From contig JABDFY010000012.1 in the NCBI GenBank assembly GCA_013286365.1, positions 1 through 57,690 of the forward strand: a stretch of DNA of 57,690 nucleotides, read 5' to 3'. Position numbers and translations under genes: made by a program. Each line of letters opens with the position of its first letter. The first letter of the stretch is position 1. The stretch comes from Alphaproteobacteria bacterium (lineage in GTDB: Bacteria > Pseudomonadota > Alphaproteobacteria > UBA9219). This document shows, piece by piece, positions 1-12,129 of the stretch. A model generated the notes under the pieces. It had not been told where the DNA came from. It saw nothing but the letters and a program-made list of their open reading frames with translations, and ran no database searches.

Positions 1-211
<211 letters not shown>

Positions 212-299
212 TTAACCAAAGAAACGAAATTGTGTTGAACGATCTTTATCATTATAAATACGCCATAGTTTTATAGGATTGTTACCTGAGGTTTGGATT

Positions 300-1295
300 A
301 TGTTAGTTCCTTTTTCTGCCGGTAAAGCAGGCGGTTCTTCAAAAGCTGGCGCTTCTTCGTATGGCGCAGAAAACTTACGAAACGGGTTACAGTGGATAGC
401 ACGCTATGAACTTTCCGATGTCATACAGCATGAGCGTTTATGGGATGCTGATGGGTCAAAATTCAACTTACCCGATGGTAGCCTTAGATCACTTAATCAA
501 GTTATACCGTCCGAGCGAAGGATTAGCATCTATTTTGACACAGCTGATATAGTGCTAGGCAAGGCAAGATTCGGGTTCAATGGTCAGGGCATTTATTTAC
601 GGATAGACTATGCTCATGACATTATTAAACCTGTTAATAGCGGTACGATCAATGCCTGTGTCGTGTTGGATGATCGGGCTATAACGCGTTTGCTTGTTTC
701 TAAGATCTCACCCGTTAATGATCTTTGTCCTCAAATAATCCTGGAGCAACCACTTGCGAGTACGACGAGTGACATAGGGGCTGTGTCGTTTGTTAGCCCT
801 GGGCTTGTCCTATCTCAAATTAATCCCTTAATTAATGGGCAAGAATTAGTCCCCATTTTTGCCGTCGACAGCCTCACTTGCTCGAAAGCTTTTAACGTCA
901 CTCTCCCCACGTCAATAGCTGCGGTCAGAGATGAGATTTGCCTTCAGATAATATTAAGTAAGAGCAATTTTTATGCAACCAATAAGCATGATAAATTCCC
1001 AGAAATTCGTCATAAGCTACAACAAGCCACGAATAGTGGTTATACAACTACTCGAGATAGAACTATATTTGGGCATTCTTTAGCGCGTCAATTAGGGATT
1101 GAGATTGTTCATCCACTTGTTACAACCCCATTGGGCGACGATAGCGATCAGATTTCAAGAGCTGTAGAAATTCTAAAGGAGCGTGCCGGCCAGATTCTTG
1201 CGCCTGAAGTTGCGAGTTCTGAATACCGCTTTGCTATTCGTCCGAAGAACGGCGATGCCGAGACAGGTTATACCCTTCTCGCTAAGCAGGTGTGA
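300..1295 (+). CDS. Unrecognised protein, 331 aa, between lpd and sucB
   Basis: I do not recognise this family. The ATG at 300 is preferred over an upstream TTG at 279 because GAGG (288-291) lies eight bases before it. The product looks soluble: no signal peptide or obvious membrane segment, a Gly/Ser/Ala-rich N-terminus (SAGKAGGSSKAGASS), then a mixed alpha/beta-looking body with no motif I can name. It is transcribed divergently from lpd and convergently with sucB, whose stop lies only three bases away, so it interrupts what is usually one operon. The wording of its codons looks more AT-rich than its neighbours, which suggests later acquisition, but I did not measure this. Confidence 0.7.
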   Translation: MLVPFSAGKAGGSSKAGASSYGAENLRNGLQWIARYELSDVIQHERLWDADGSKFNLPDGSLRSLNQVIPSERRISIYFDTADIVLGKARFGFNGQGIYLRIDYAHDIIKPVNSGTINACVVLDDRAITRLLVSKISPVNDLCPQIILEQPLASTTSDIGAVSFVSPGLVLSQINPLINGQELVPIFAVDSLTCSKAFNVTLPTSIAAVRDEICLQIILSKSNFYATNKHDKFPEIRHKLQQATNSGYTTTRDRTIFGHSLARQLGIEIVHPLVTTPLGDDSDQISRAVEILKERAGQILAPEVASSEYRFAIRPKNGDAETGYTLLAKQV

Positions 1296-1298
1296 TAG

Positions 1299-2537
1299 CT
1301 ATACGCCAAGCAATAGACGTTCAGGATCCTCGATACATTCTTTAACGCGGACAAGAAACGTAACAGCTTCACGGCCGTCAACGATGCGATGGTCGTAGCT
1401 GAGCGCCAGATACATCATTGGGCGTATTTCGATTTTGCCGTTGACGACAATGGGACGTTCTTTTATCGCATGCATGCCCAGAATACCCGACTGTGGCGGA
1501 TTAAGTATTGGCGTTGACATTAGCGACCCATAGATGCCGCCATTGGTAATAGTAAAGGTTCCGCCGGTTAAATCGTCCATCGAAAGTTTACCATCTTTGG
1601 CGCGTTTTCCTAAGTCCGATACAGTCTTTTCAATTTCGGCAAAATTAATTTTATCGGCATCGCGGATGATGGGGACAACCAAACCTTGAGGCGTACCTAC
1701 GGCAACGCCTATATCGTAATAATTTTTGTAGATGATCTCTTCGCCGTCGATCTCAGCATTAACGGCAGGCAGTTCATGCAGAGCTTGAATGCAGGCCTTG
1801 ACGAAGAACGACATGAAGCCAAGTTTGGCGCCATATTTCTTTTCAAACGTTTCTTTATGTTGGCTGCGCAGAGCCATAACTTGGCTCATATCCACTTCGT
1901 TGAAGGTTGTGAGCATGGCCGCTGTGTTTTGAGCATCCTTGAGGCGCTCAGCTATTCGCTGACGCAAACGTGTCATGCGAACGCGCTCTTCTTCTGAGGC
2001 ACGAGATCTTGGGCCCGATGGTTGTGCGGGGGCTTTAGCGGCGGGTTTAGCTGCCGGCTGTGCCGAAGTGTTGGCGATATCTTCCTTGGTTACGCGACCG
2101 CCTTTGCCGGTTCCGGCGACATCATAAGGATTAATACCGCGGTCTTCGGCATTTTTGCGCGCTGCCGGCATAACTGAAGCTGTTGCTTGTTGTGGCGGAG
2201 ATTGCTTTTGTGGCGGGGCAGAAGTATTGGCGGCAGACTTCTGTGGTTGGACAGGTGCGGATGTTGTCGCGGAGGCAGCCGGTGAGGATACGGCGGCCGC
2301 ACCTTCTTGGATCATGCCAAGCACGGCGCCGACGCCTACATTGCCCCCTTGGGGCACTTTAATTTCACTAATGACGCCGGCCGTTGTGGCGTTGACTTCG
2401 AGCGTGACTTTGTCAGTTTCAAGTTCAACCAAAGGCTCATCCATATGCACGGCGTCGCCGACTTTTTTAAGCCACTTAGCAACCGTGGCTTCAGATACGG
2501 ACTCGCCCATCGGGGGAACGACAATTTGGGTACTCAT
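1299..2537 (-). CDS. sucB: 2-oxoglutarate dehydrogenase E2, dihydrolipoyl succinyltransferase
   Basis: This is the E2 core of the 2-oxoglutarate dehydrogenase complex: it transfers succinyl from lipoyl-lysine to CoA. Domains are visible in order: a lipoyl domain (residues 1-75, lipoylated lysine in ETDKVTLEV), an Ala/Pro/Gln-rich flexible linker, a peripheral-subunit-binding domain around [20 protein letters not shown], a second linker, and the catalytic acyltransferase domain ending with [12 protein letters not shown] (the HxxxDG active-site motif). Length (412 aa) is normal. The start used is the ATG at 2537, with GAGG just upstream; a start four codons earlier is possible. The gene normally upstream, sucA (E1), is absent: only 98 bp separate it from sucD. 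Confidence 0.96.
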   Translation of the reverse strand: MSTQIVVPPMGESVSEATVAKWLKKVGDAVHMDEPLVELETDKVTLEVNATTAGVISEIKVPQGGNVGVGAVLGMIQEGAAAVSSPAASATTSAPVQPQKSAANTSAPPQKQSPPQQATASVMPAARKNAEDRGINPYDVAGTGKGGRVTKEDIANTSAQPAAKPAAKAPAQPSGPRSRASEEERVRMTRLRQRIAERLKDAQNTAAMLTTFNEVDMSQVMALRSQHKETFEKKYGAKLGFMSFFVKACIQALHELPAVNAEIDGEEIIYKNYYDIGVAVGTPQGLVVPIIRDADKINFAEIEKTVSDLGKRAKDGKLSMDDLTGGTFTITNGGIYGSLMSTPILNPPQSGILGMHAIKERPIVVNGKIEIRPMMYLALSYDHRIVDGREAVTFLVRVKECIEDPERLLLGV

Positions 2538-2635
2538 AAGGCCTCGCAAAGGGCGGAAAGGGCTTCGACTGATTGCACCTAGTTAAATACCCCAAATTAA
2601 CGGGTAGTTAAAGCCTGATTTGCCGGGTAATAGCT

Positions 2636-3517
2636 TTAAGCAGCTACCGCCATCGCTTTGAGCATTGTCGTGCCGAGGGCGGCAGGGCTATCGGCAACCA
2701 TGATGCCGGCTGAGCGCATGGCCTCGATTTTATCCTTGGCCGTGCCTTTGCCACCTGAGATGATGGCGCCTGCATGACCCATGCGGCGCCCAGGTGGTGC
2801 CGTAACGCCAGCGATAAAGCCGACCATAGGTTTTTTTTGTTTGCTGGCCTTATAAAAAGCGGCGGCATCTTCTTCAGCAGATCCACCAATTTCACCAATC
2901 ATGATGATGCCTTTTGTTTCATCATCGGCAAGGAACATTTCCAAACAATCGATAAAGTTTGTACCATTGACGGGGTCGCCGCCGATGCCAATACATGTCG
3001 TTTGGCCCAAACCTGTAGCTGTTGTTTGTGCGACGGCTTCATAGGTGAGTGTGCCAGAGCGAGAGACGATGGCGATTTTGCCGCGTTTATGGATATGCCC
3101 TGGCATAATGCCGATTTTGCATTCACCAGGCGTAATAACGCCCGGACAGTTGGGTCCGATAAGACGCGTTTTAGAACCTTGTAAGGCGCGTTTGACCATA
3201 ACCATATCGAGAACCGGTATGCCCTCGGTTATGCATATGACCAGCGGAATTTCGGCTGCGATGGCTTCTAAAATGGCATCGGCTGCGAAAGGTGGTGGCA
3301 CGTAAATGACTGAAGCCGTAGCACCGGTCTTTTTGACGGCCTCGGCTACCGTATCAAATACCGGCAAATCAAGATGCTCAGTGCCACCTTTGCCAGGTGT
3401 CACGCCGCCAACCATCTTGGTGCCATAACTTATGGCTTGTTCGGAATGAAAGGTGCCTTGTGAGCCTGTGAAGCCCTGACAAATCACGCGCGTATTTTTA
3501 TCGACGAGTACAGCCAT
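2636..3517 (-). CDS. sucD: Succinyl-CoA synthetase alpha subunit
   Basis: Forms with SucC the enzyme that interconverts succinyl-CoA and succinate with substrate-level phosphorylation. The N-terminal CoA-binding Rossmann region ([15 protein letters not shown]), the PNCPGVI segment and the [14 protein letters not shown] region containing the phosphohistidine are all clear; 293 aa is the normal length. It starts two bases after the sucC stop, so the two are translationally coupled as usual. It is followed not by sucA, as in most alphaproteobacterial operons, but by sucB after a short gap. Confidence 0.97.
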   Translation of the reverse strand: MAVLVDKNTRVICQGFTGSQGTFHSEQAISYGTKMVGGVTPGKGGTEHLDLPVFDTVAEAVKKTGATASVIYVPPPFAADAILEAIAAEIPLVICITEGIPVLDMVMVKRALQGSKTRLIGPNCPGVITPGECKIGIMPGHIHKRGKIAIVSRSGTLTYEAVAQTTATGLGQTTCIGIGGDPVNGTNFIDCLEMFLADDETKGIIMIGEIGGSAEEDAAAFYKASKQKKPMVGFIAGVTAPPGRRMGHAGAIISGGKGTAKDKIEAMRSAGIMVADSPAALGTTMLKAMAVAA

Positions 3518-3519
3518 GG

Positions 3520-4704
3520 TTATGCAGCCTTCTTTTTAACGGCAGAGACGATTTTTTCTGCGGCATCGGCAAGGTTATCAGCCGATAAAATAGGCAATCC
3601 GCTTTCAGCTAATATCTTTTTGCCAAGAGCCACGTTTGTGCCTTCAAGGCGCACGACGAGCGGTACGCGTAACGATACTTCTTTGGCAGCCGCAATGATG
3701 CCTTCGGCAATGATATCGCATTTCATGATGCCGCCGAAAATATTGACGAGGATGCCTTGGACGCTTGGGTCAGACATGATGATTTTAAAAGCCGCGGTAA
3801 CCCGTTCCTTGTTGGCGCCACCGCCAACATCAAGAAAATTAGCCGGCATACCGCCATAAAGTTTAATGATATCCATGGTTGCCATGGCAAGACCGGCGCC
3901 GTTCACCATACAACCAATATTACCATCCAACCTCACATAGTTGAGGCTATGCTTGTTGGCCTCGACTTCGGCCGGATCTTCTTCAGATTCGTCGCGCATT
4001 TCTTCGACATCTTTATGGCGAAAGAGGGCGTTATCATCGAAATTCATTTTAGCATCGAGAGCAATGACATCGTCTTTGCCCGTTACGACGAGTGGGTTGA
4101 TTTCAACGATTGAACAATCGAGATCGGTAAAGGCTTTATACATAGCCATAAGAAAATTGACGCACTTGCCGACTTGTTTGTCTTTGAGACCCAAACCAAA
4201 GGCGATATCGCGCGCATGATAGGGCTGAAGACCCATAACGGGATCGATGGCAACTTTGAGGATCTTCTCAGGTGTTTTTGCGGCCACTTCTTCGATTTCC
4301 ATACCGCCTTCGGTCGAGGCCATAATGGTTACGCGACTTGTGGCGCGATCAACCAAAAGACTGAGATAGAGCTCGCGCTTGATATCGCAACCTTCTTCAA
4401 CATAGATGCGCTGAACTTTTTGGCCCTGGGGACCCGTTTGATGCGTGATAAGTGTCATGCCCAGCATACGCTTAGCTTCACTTTCAACACCTTCCATGGA
4501 TTTGACGACCTTCACGCCACCGCCTTTGCCACGGCCACCGGCATGGATCTGAGCTTTGACCACCCAGACGGGCTCCTTCAAATCGAGCACGAGGGCTTTG
4601 GCAACATCGAGTGCCTCGGCCGGCGTGAAGGCAACGCCGCCGCGCGGAACGGCGACACCATATTTTTTAAGAAGGCTTTTAGCTTGGTATTCGTGGATAT
4701 TCAT
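3520..4704 (-). CDS. sucC: Succinyl-CoA synthetase beta subunit (ADP-forming)
   Basis: ATP-grasp subunit of succinyl-CoA synthetase. The N-terminus [17 protein letters not shown] is the family hallmark, followed by the nucleotide-binding segment [18 protein letters not shown] and the C-terminal flavodoxin-like part with FGGIMKCD. Length (394 aa) is standard. It is the first gene of the sucCD pair, 121 bp downstream of an unrelated Sel1-repeat gene on the same strand, so it may have its own promoter in that gap. Confidence 0.97.
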   Translation of the reverse strand: MNIHEYQAKSLLKKYGVAVPRGGVAFTPAEALDVAKALVLDLKEPVWVVKAQIHAGGRGKGGGVKVVKSMEGVESEAKRMLGMTLITHQTGPQGQKVQRIYVEEGCDIKRELYLSLLVDRATSRVTIMASTEGGMEIEEVAAKTPEKILKVAIDPVMGLQPYHARDIAFGLGLKDKQVGKCVNFLMAMYKAFTDLDCSIVEINPLVVTGKDDVIALDAKMNFDDNALFRHKDVEEMRDESEEDPAEVEANKHSLNYVRLDGNIGCMVNGAGLAMATMDIIKLYGGMPANFLDVGGGANKERVTAAFKIIMSDPSVQGILVNIFGGIMKCDIIAEGIIAAAKEVSLRVPLVVRLEGTNVALGKKILAESGLPILSADNLADAAEKIVSAVKKKAA

Positions 4705-4825
4705 CGATCAACCATGAGCTGAAGTATGACGCCGCCGAATCATAGCAGCAATTGGGATGCATCGCAAAACGCGGCATGGTTAGCGCGTATTAAGAGAGTG
4801 GGCAAGAGGTGGTGGATAAAGCGAC

Positions 4826-6304
4826 CTAGCCGTACCCTGGGCCAGCGGGAGCGGGCTTGGAAATCAATCGGCTGCCGTCAGCAAAAAGTAGGATGGGTGA
4901 AGTGTTATCAAATTGAGTTTCGGTAGATTGCAAAAGTTCTCGAATACGGGGTACTTGATCAGTCGGGGCATCAGCAGACCTAGAAGCACGACCAAGACAC
5001 AAGCTACGCATATGCTGCATAAATGCGGCAGCTTGACTGATGAGACCCTCGGCTAAGGGGTTGGTAGGCGAAATCGCCTCTAAAATGCTGCCGTCAAGAA
5101 GTTGAATTCTCGCAGGATGATGGCGTAGGGCTGTCGCATGATGGGCCAAGGCAGATATTTCTTGCTCGGCAACCGAATGAAAGGACGCGGCAATGGTCGC
5201 CTGGTTGCCGGACCAGCGTCGACACAGCAACTGAGCATATAAGATGAAAGCTTCACCAGCATTCGTAGGACCAGCATCATGACTTAGATCAAGTAAGGCG
5301 AGCCTTGCAGGGGCTGTCGCATTTCCAAGCTTGGTCGCCTTAAGAAAGGCAGCTTTGGCTTTGGGATAATCAGGGTCAGTAAGCTCCAAGAGAGAACAGC
5401 CAAGATGATAATTGGCAGAAGCTTCTTCGCTAAATATGGGTAATTCTAATTTTTCGATGGCTTCCATTAAATAGATTTGCTTCTGAAGCTCATGCGCGGC
5501 TCTTTCCTCATTTCTTGATGGCGGGTTCACATGAGCTAATTCTAAGAGCAGATCGATTAAATTCCTTGTCGCCGGCTCATGCCCTTGGTGATCAGCCATC
5601 CTATAAGCCGTAAGGACGGCCTCTTTATCCTGATCAGGAGTTTTGTTTAAATAACTTGCAAGTTGATTCAGCGCATAAACGTAATTCTGGTTGCAGGCCC
5701 CTAATAAGAGTTCCTTGACCCTTCGATCGCGCGTCGCTTTTGCTCCTGCAAACCAGGGATTTTTATTTCTGAGCACTCTGGCAAGGGCCGTCGCGGCAAC
5801 GGGGAGACCTGCTTGGACTGCTTCTTCTAATAACGCTTCTGCTTTTTTGAGATCCTTTTTTACGCCAAAGCCATCTGCATACATTTGCCCTAGAATTTGT
5901 TTTGCATAAGGCCTATCTGGCTTTTCGGCCTCGGCTTCAAGTTTCGCAAGATTATCAGTTAAGAGTGTGAGAGGTACTTCAGTATCAAGGGGAGCGCCAA
6001 GGCCAGTGTAAAGCCATAAGCCCAACTGTGCTTTAGCCAAAAGGTGGTCTTTACCAGCGGCTAGGCGGATATATTCTAGGGCTTTCGCTTTATTGACATG
6101 TCTATGTCCATAAGCGCCATGCCATAAATCCGCGTAAAGATATTGGGCGTCTGCATTATTATCGGGACCGGATGGGTTTGCTCTTGCGGCCAACGCTGCG
6201 ATAGCAGGCTCATTTAAGTTCCCAAGTTTTACAGCCTTGGTAAGATTTGCGATAATCTCTTCTATCGTCAGATTGCGAACGGGTGTTTCAACATCAGAGG
6301 GCAT
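4826..6304 (-). CDS. Sel1-like/TPR repeat protein
   Basis: A 492-residue helical repeat protein. Sel1-type units are visible, for example ALEYIRLAAGKDHLLAKAQLGLW, YAKQILGQMYADGFGVKKDL with KKAEALLEEAVQAG, and YPKAKAAFLKATKLGNATAP; such repeats usually act as protein-protein scaffolds. There is no signal peptide, so it is probably cytoplasmic. The ATG at 6304 is chosen because GAGAGAG lies directly upstream, whereas the 17-residue upstream extension has no ribosome site. It sits between mdh and sucC on the same strand, a position normally occupied by nothing in this operon. Its partner is unknown. Confidence 0.8.
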   Translation of the reverse strand: MPSDVETPVRNLTIEEIIANLTKAVKLGNLNEPAIAALAARANPSGPDNNADAQYLYADLWHGAYGHRHVNKAKALEYIRLAAGKDHLLAKAQLGLWLYTGLGAPLDTEVPLTLLTDNLAKLEAEAEKPDRPYAKQILGQMYADGFGVKKDLKKAEALLEEAVQAGLPVAATALARVLRNKNPWFAGAKATRDRRVKELLLGACNQNYVYALNQLASYLNKTPDQDKEAVLTAYRMADHQGHEPATRNLIDLLLELAHVNPPSRNEERAAHELQKQIYLMEAIEKLELPIFSEEASANYHLGCSLLELTDPDYPKAKAAFLKATKLGNATAPARLALLDLSHDAGPTNAGEAFILYAQLLCRRWSGNQATIAASFHSVAEQEISALAHHATALRHHPARIQLLDGSILEAISPTNPLAEGLISQAAAFMQHMRSLCLGRASRSADAPTDQVPRIRELLQSTETQFDNTSPILLFADGSRLISKPAPAGPGYG

Positions 6305-6540
6305 AAAATGATCTCTCTCAATAATAATCGCATAAAATATCGTGTAATGACCCATATCACTGGTAAATCTCTTCGTCCAGTTTGCTTATGATAGGGATAA
6401 ATTTATTGAGGCTAAATTCATTAACCAATTAATCTTTGACGTGTGTCCCTTCATTTGTCTTGAAAGATTTTACCTAACATGAAGAAATAATGCAGGTTCT
6501 GTACGAACTTCCCTTGCCTAAACTACTAAAACCCAATCTC

Positions 6541-7785
6541 TCAAAGGCTGTCTGGCGGCCACAAAAAATAGGGGGGCATACCCTCAGGGCTACCAGCTAG
6601 CTGATTGAGCCTTACCGCTGCCGCTGCTTCAAGCAGCTGATGTGCAAAAGCTTCAGGCTTAAATTTTTTGTGGAAGGTGTCGGCAACCTCAAGGCCCAGA
6701 TCAATAGAGCGTTTACGGTTAGCAAGCACATCGGCGACCTTGGACTGCAAACTTTCTTTATCGAACCGATAGCTAAATTCTTTATGACGAGGGATCTCAC
6801 GTGCAAAAAAATCCTGTTCATTGGTCAGGCATAAAGTGTACATGCCATAAGCACGCAGAACACGATCATGCGGCGCTTGGCTGGTATTGGGAGACATATC
6901 GATGGTACCAAAGCTGTTGCGGATAAGCTCGCGCGACTTTTCGTAATTGCAGCTCGGAATGATCTTAAGGCGTTTGCCAGAAAAGTCTTTATGATCCCAA
7001 TTATTGCCGTGTATTTGCACGGGAAAGTCCATAAGGGCATCGGCAATAAAGTCGCTTTTTAGATGACGCAAATAATCGTCAAGTTGCGCAATAAAAAACA
7101 GCCTGAGTTTAAAAAGATTGCTGACATCTATTTTTTTGTCATTGAAATAGCGGATGACCAAATCATCGATCTGATTATTAGCCTTGTTATTAAAATCGGA
7201 TCTAAGTTGGGCAGCAATTTCCATCAATGCTGCCAGAGGTCGCGGCGGTAAGCTCGTTTGCCAAAATTTAATAAGACGATTGGGGTCGTTGCTGTTTTTG
7301 AGAAAGATCAGATCGCCATCGGCTTTTTGTTTAAAGTCCAGGGTTTCCTTGGCCACTGTATCGACAGCGGTCGGAAGATAAGTTCCGATCATATTTTTGA
7401 TCAGAGGAAGTCTTTGGCGTAAGGCGCAATGTTCCGGAAACCCGTAGAGTGAAACAAAATTTGGGCTCTTCATGACATGGCGGTCGAAAAAGTACGCAGG
7501 CGTATCGCCATAGAGCGAGATATATGGCGTACCCAACATCTCCCAAATACTGCAGTTTTTTTTGGCTTCACTATCTGCCGTGACGTGGGCAGCTATAGCC
7601 ATGAAGGCAAAGACGAACTCAACATCTGTCTTTGCAATGGTGATTAGCTTTTCGGCGGGGTTTGACGTTAGGCTTAATTCAACAAAATTGTAACCAAGTT
7701 CGGTAAACACAGCTTTATAGGAACGCCCAATTCCGCCCAGGGCATCACCCATGCTGGTGCCAGATAGAAAAACAACCGTACTCAT
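6541..7785 (-). CDS. Putative glycosyltransferase-like protein (CgeB-like C-terminus)
   Basis: 414 aa. The N-terminus STVVFLSGTSMGDALGGIGRSY resembles the first Rossmann strand and loop of GT-B glycosyltransferases. The C-terminal part, SFGTIDMSPNTSQAPHDRVLRAYG followed by an acidic TNEQDFF segment, resembles the nucleotide-sugar-binding C-domain of CgeB-like family 1 enzymes, which read 'the image is degraded, do not trust'-type signals in the same place. That assignment rests on motif resemblance only. It has no signal peptide or membrane segment. It lies 36 bp after mdh on the same strand, so is probably cotranscribed with it; the link to the TCA cycle is not obvious. Confidence 0.5.
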   Translation of the reverse strand: MSTVVFLSGTSMGDALGGIGRSYKAVFTELGYNFVELSLTSNPAEKLITIAKTDVEFVFAFMAIAAHVTADSEAKKNCSIWEMLGTPYISLYGDTPAYFFDRHVMKSPNFVSLYGFPEHCALRQRLPLIKNMIGTYLPTAVDTVAKETLDFKQKADGDLIFLKNSNDPNRLIKFWQTSLPPRPLAALMEIAAQLRSDFNNKANNQIDDLVIRYFNDKKIDVSNLFKLRLFFIAQLDDYLRHLKSDFIADALMDFPVQIHGNNWDHKDFSGKRLKIIPSCNYEKSRELIRNSFGTIDMSPNTSQAPHDRVLRAYGMYTLCLTNEQDFFAREIPRHKEFSYRFDKESLQSKVADVLANRKRSIDLGLEVADTFHKKFKPEAFAHQLLEAAAAVRLNQLAGSPEGMPPYFLWPPDSL

Positions 7786-7821
7786 GAAAAATCTAACACG
7801 CTTTCAAACCACCGTGCAGAT

Positions 7822-8871
<1,050 letters not shown>

Positions 8872-8879
8872 CTATCGTC

Positions 8880-8907
8880 TTGACGTTCATACAATATGCC
8901 TTAGCAT
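8880..8907 (+). promoter_or_regulatory. Possible sigma-70 promoter for the FAS1 gene
   Basis: TTGACG at 8880-8885 and TAGCAT at 8902-8907 are separated by 16 bases, about 30 bases before the start of the fasciclin-domain gene. The -10 match is mediocre, so this is only a candidate. It lies in the 153-bp divergent region shared with mdh. Confidence 0.3.
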
Positions 8908-8937
8908 ACGCGGAAATGTCTTTTGGTGGGAGACCTT

Positions 8938-9774
8938 ATGAGCCGTATCCTTCTTTCTCTCTTCCTTACTCTCTTCTTATTAATCATAACTTTTCAGGTT
9001 CCCGTATTTGCGGCAGATCAAAGTTCAGATAGTGCCTCAGCAACAACAGCGCCAGCACCCCAGGGGCCACGGCGAAGAATTATTACGCCCGTAAAAGTTC
9101 CCGACAGCGTCTATGCATTGATGACCGAGCATAAGGAGTTGAGCAAGTTTATTGATTTGATCGATGACGCTGATTTGAAAGATTATTTTAAATCGCAAGG
9201 CGATGCACCTTTGACGGTATTTGCGCCAACCAACGATGCAATTAGTGATTTATCTCGAGACATCTGGAAGAAAATAAAAGCCAATCAGGCCAGCATGCAG
9301 AGTTTCGTCAAATATCATGTGATTAGTGGCAGTAATGTGCCTCTCAGCAGCATCGCCGGACGCCGGGCTTCGCTCAGCGCCGCTAACGGCGATAGCATAG
9401 GTATCGATGGGTTGACTAAAAAGGATGCTCCCAAAGTCAACGGTGCAGGGCTGGTGGCCTCAGACCTACCAGCAGCAAACGGCATCGTGCATATTGTGAA
9501 CGCTGCTTTTATACCATCAAGTATGCTGGATCAGCCCAAGACGCAGCCGGCGCCCCCCCCTACTTTCGAAAAGAAAGTTCAAACAACGCCAGCAACATCG
9601 GCGTTACCGCCGTCAGCCTTGCCGGCTTCAACTTCGCTTACATCGACAACTTCGGGTACCACAGCGCCCGCGCAAGGGGCTCCATCATCTTTGCCGGCGA
9701 CGACATCGCCGAGTGCCGCACCAAATACCACTTCACACAGTATGCAGTTTTTTGGTCATACATTTAATTGGTAA
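8938..9774 (+). CDS. Exported fasciclin (FAS1) domain protein
   Basis: 278 aa. A Sec signal peptide (hydrophobic LLSLFLTLFLLIITF, cleavage near VFAAD) is followed by one FAS1 domain at about residues 55-200, with the family motifs LTVFAPTNDAI, KYHVISG and NGIVHIVNAAFIP. The C-terminal 80 residues are a low-complexity Pro/Ser/Thr/Ala tail, likely a cell-wall or periplasmic spacer. FAS1 domains mediate adhesion or surface association. The ATG at 8938 has GGGAG eight bases upstream. It is divergent from mdh and appears to be monocistronic. Confidence 0.88.
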   Translation: MSRILLSLFLTLFLLIITFQVPVFAADQSSDSASATTAPAPQGPRRRIITPVKVPDSVYALMTEHKELSKFIDLIDDADLKDYFKSQGDAPLTVFAPTNDAISDLSRDIWKKIKANQASMQSFVKYHVISGSNVPLSSIAGRRASLSAANGDSIGIDGLTKKDAPKVNGAGLVASDLPAANGIVHIVNAAFIPSSMLDQPKTQPAPPPTFEKKVQTTPATSALPPSALPASTSLTSTTSGTTAPAQGAPSSLPATTSPSAAPNTTSHSMQFFGHTFNW

Positions 9775-9800
9775 TTGTTAGTTAGTACTAAGTTTGGGCC

Positions 9801-10010
9801 TTAGTCTTTATCGCTCTCGTGATTTTGTGCCTTCCGCAATACGTAATTAAGTTTGTTATAGGCCATTCGCTGTAGATCATGTTGGCTGGTACGAGCGGGG
9901 GCTTGGATAATGACCTCGGTGCCGCTTGCAGCATCAATCGCGGTAATACGAACGATATTACCAATTTGTTTTTTCTCGAAAAATACTTCGCGGGCTTTTC
10001 CGTTAGGCAT
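9801..10010 (-). CDS. Small conserved protein, DUF6898-like
   Basis: About 69 aa from the ATG at 10010; the open frame extends upstream to 10106 but that part has no ribosome site. The core REVFFEKKQIGNIVRITAIDAASGTEV matches my memory of a short alphaproteobacterial family of unknown function (DUF6898), which has the same QIGN..KVTAID pattern. It is a single small beta-rich domain followed by a helix. It is convergent with the FAS1 gene and divergent from the enoyl-CoA hydratase gene. The family name is from recall and should be treated as tentative. Confidence 0.6.
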   Translation of the reverse strand: MPNGKAREVFFEKKQIGNIVRITAIDAASGTEVIIQAPARTSQHDLQRMAYNKLNYVLRKAQNHESDKD

Positions 10011-10177
10011 GTATGTTCCCACTCGAGGCTGATCAGACCTCAACTTAGGACACATTGTGAAGAAATCAGCAACGAAACCTTGGAAAGCAGGGCCTTGTAA
10101 AATCAATGGCTTGTCGCTTTAATTGATCCTAATTTGTGAATCCAATAGGTTCATAAATGGTCAAAAGGGAGCCATAA

Positions 10178-10963
10178 ATGGCCACTGAAGTTATTTCTGA
10201 AATTCGCGGTCAGTCACTTATTGTGACGTTTAATCGTCCGGAACACGCCAATGCGCTGACGCTCGATATGGCTAATCAGCTGTTCCAGATACTCAAGCCC
10301 GCAACCACGGATCGCGGCATTCGTGCCGTATTACTGCGTGGACGCGGCGGTCATTTCATGGACAGCGTCGATATGGATCTCTATGCCGGTGATTGGAATA
10401 TCGCGCTCGAGATGGCCAATCAATTAATTTTACCTTATCACTCGGCAATTCGAGAATTACAATCTATGGATAAGCCAGTCATTGCTGCCGTCGATGGCAT
10501 CGTCGCTGGCGCCGGTTTTTGTTTCATGCTGGCGTCAGATCTTGTTCTTGCAGGGCGCAATACAAAATTTAATTGCGAGTTTGCCTCGCGCGCACTTACG
10601 CCCGACGGTGGTTGTTCTTATTATCTGCCACGTAAGGTTGGGGCTGCCAAAGCAACAGAACTTTTGATGTTGAGTGAAACCTTTGGTGCTGAAGAAGCCA
10701 AAAATTACAATCTTATCAGTCGTATCCTCGATGAGGATAAACTGCATGAAGAAGCGCTTACATGGTTGGATCGATTGGCAAGCGGACCGACACGTGCTTA
10801 TGGCGGGATCAAAAAGCTGATCATGAAGTCATTTGAGCAAGATATTAATGCGCAGCTCGGCCTCGAACATACCTACTTTGGTGCCAGTTCGCGCACGTTT
10901 GATTTTCGTGAAGTGGTCAAGGCCCACTTAGCCAACCGTCCGGCCAAGTTCACGGGAAGCTAG
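10178..10963 (+). CDS. Enoyl-CoA hydratase/isomerase family protein
   Basis: A 261-residue crotonase-fold protein. The oxyanion-hole segments are visible as LLRGRGGHFMDSVDM and GIVAGAGFCFMLASDLVLA. The usual catalytic glutamate region reads TPDGGCSYYLPRKVG, with Asp in the PDGG position, a pattern seen in PaaG-type isomerases rather than classical hydratases. The exact substrate cannot be deduced. AGGGAG precedes the ATG. It is followed by the ferredoxin reductase gene after 90 bp. Confidence 0.88.
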   Translation: MATEVISEIRGQSLIVTFNRPEHANALTLDMANQLFQILKPATTDRGIRAVLLRGRGGHFMDSVDMDLYAGDWNIALEMANQLILPYHSAIRELQSMDKPVIAAVDGIVAGAGFCFMLASDLVLAGRNTKFNCEFASRALTPDGGCSYYLPRKVGAAKATELLMLSETFGAEEAKNYNLISRILDEDKLHEEALTWLDRLASGPTRAYGGIKKLIMKSFEQDINAQLGLEHTYFGASSRTFDFREVVKAHLANRPAKFTGS

Positions 10964-11044
10964 ATCTTCTTTGAGGCGTTAGTGCTTAGCTCTTGATGCT
11001 CCGGCCCTTGTCCGCTAATACGCTTGCCTAGCAAGTGAGAATAA

Positions 11045-12106
<1,062 letters not shown>

Positions 12107-12129
12107 TATTATCCGACGAGAGCGAGCGA

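Noticed and set aside
2155..2586. Long plus-strand frames over sucB
   Set aside because: They are antisense shadows of the Ala/Pro-rich linker codons of sucB.
2538..2635. Remnant of sucA
   Set aside because: The 98 bp shows no E1-like reading frame on either strand.
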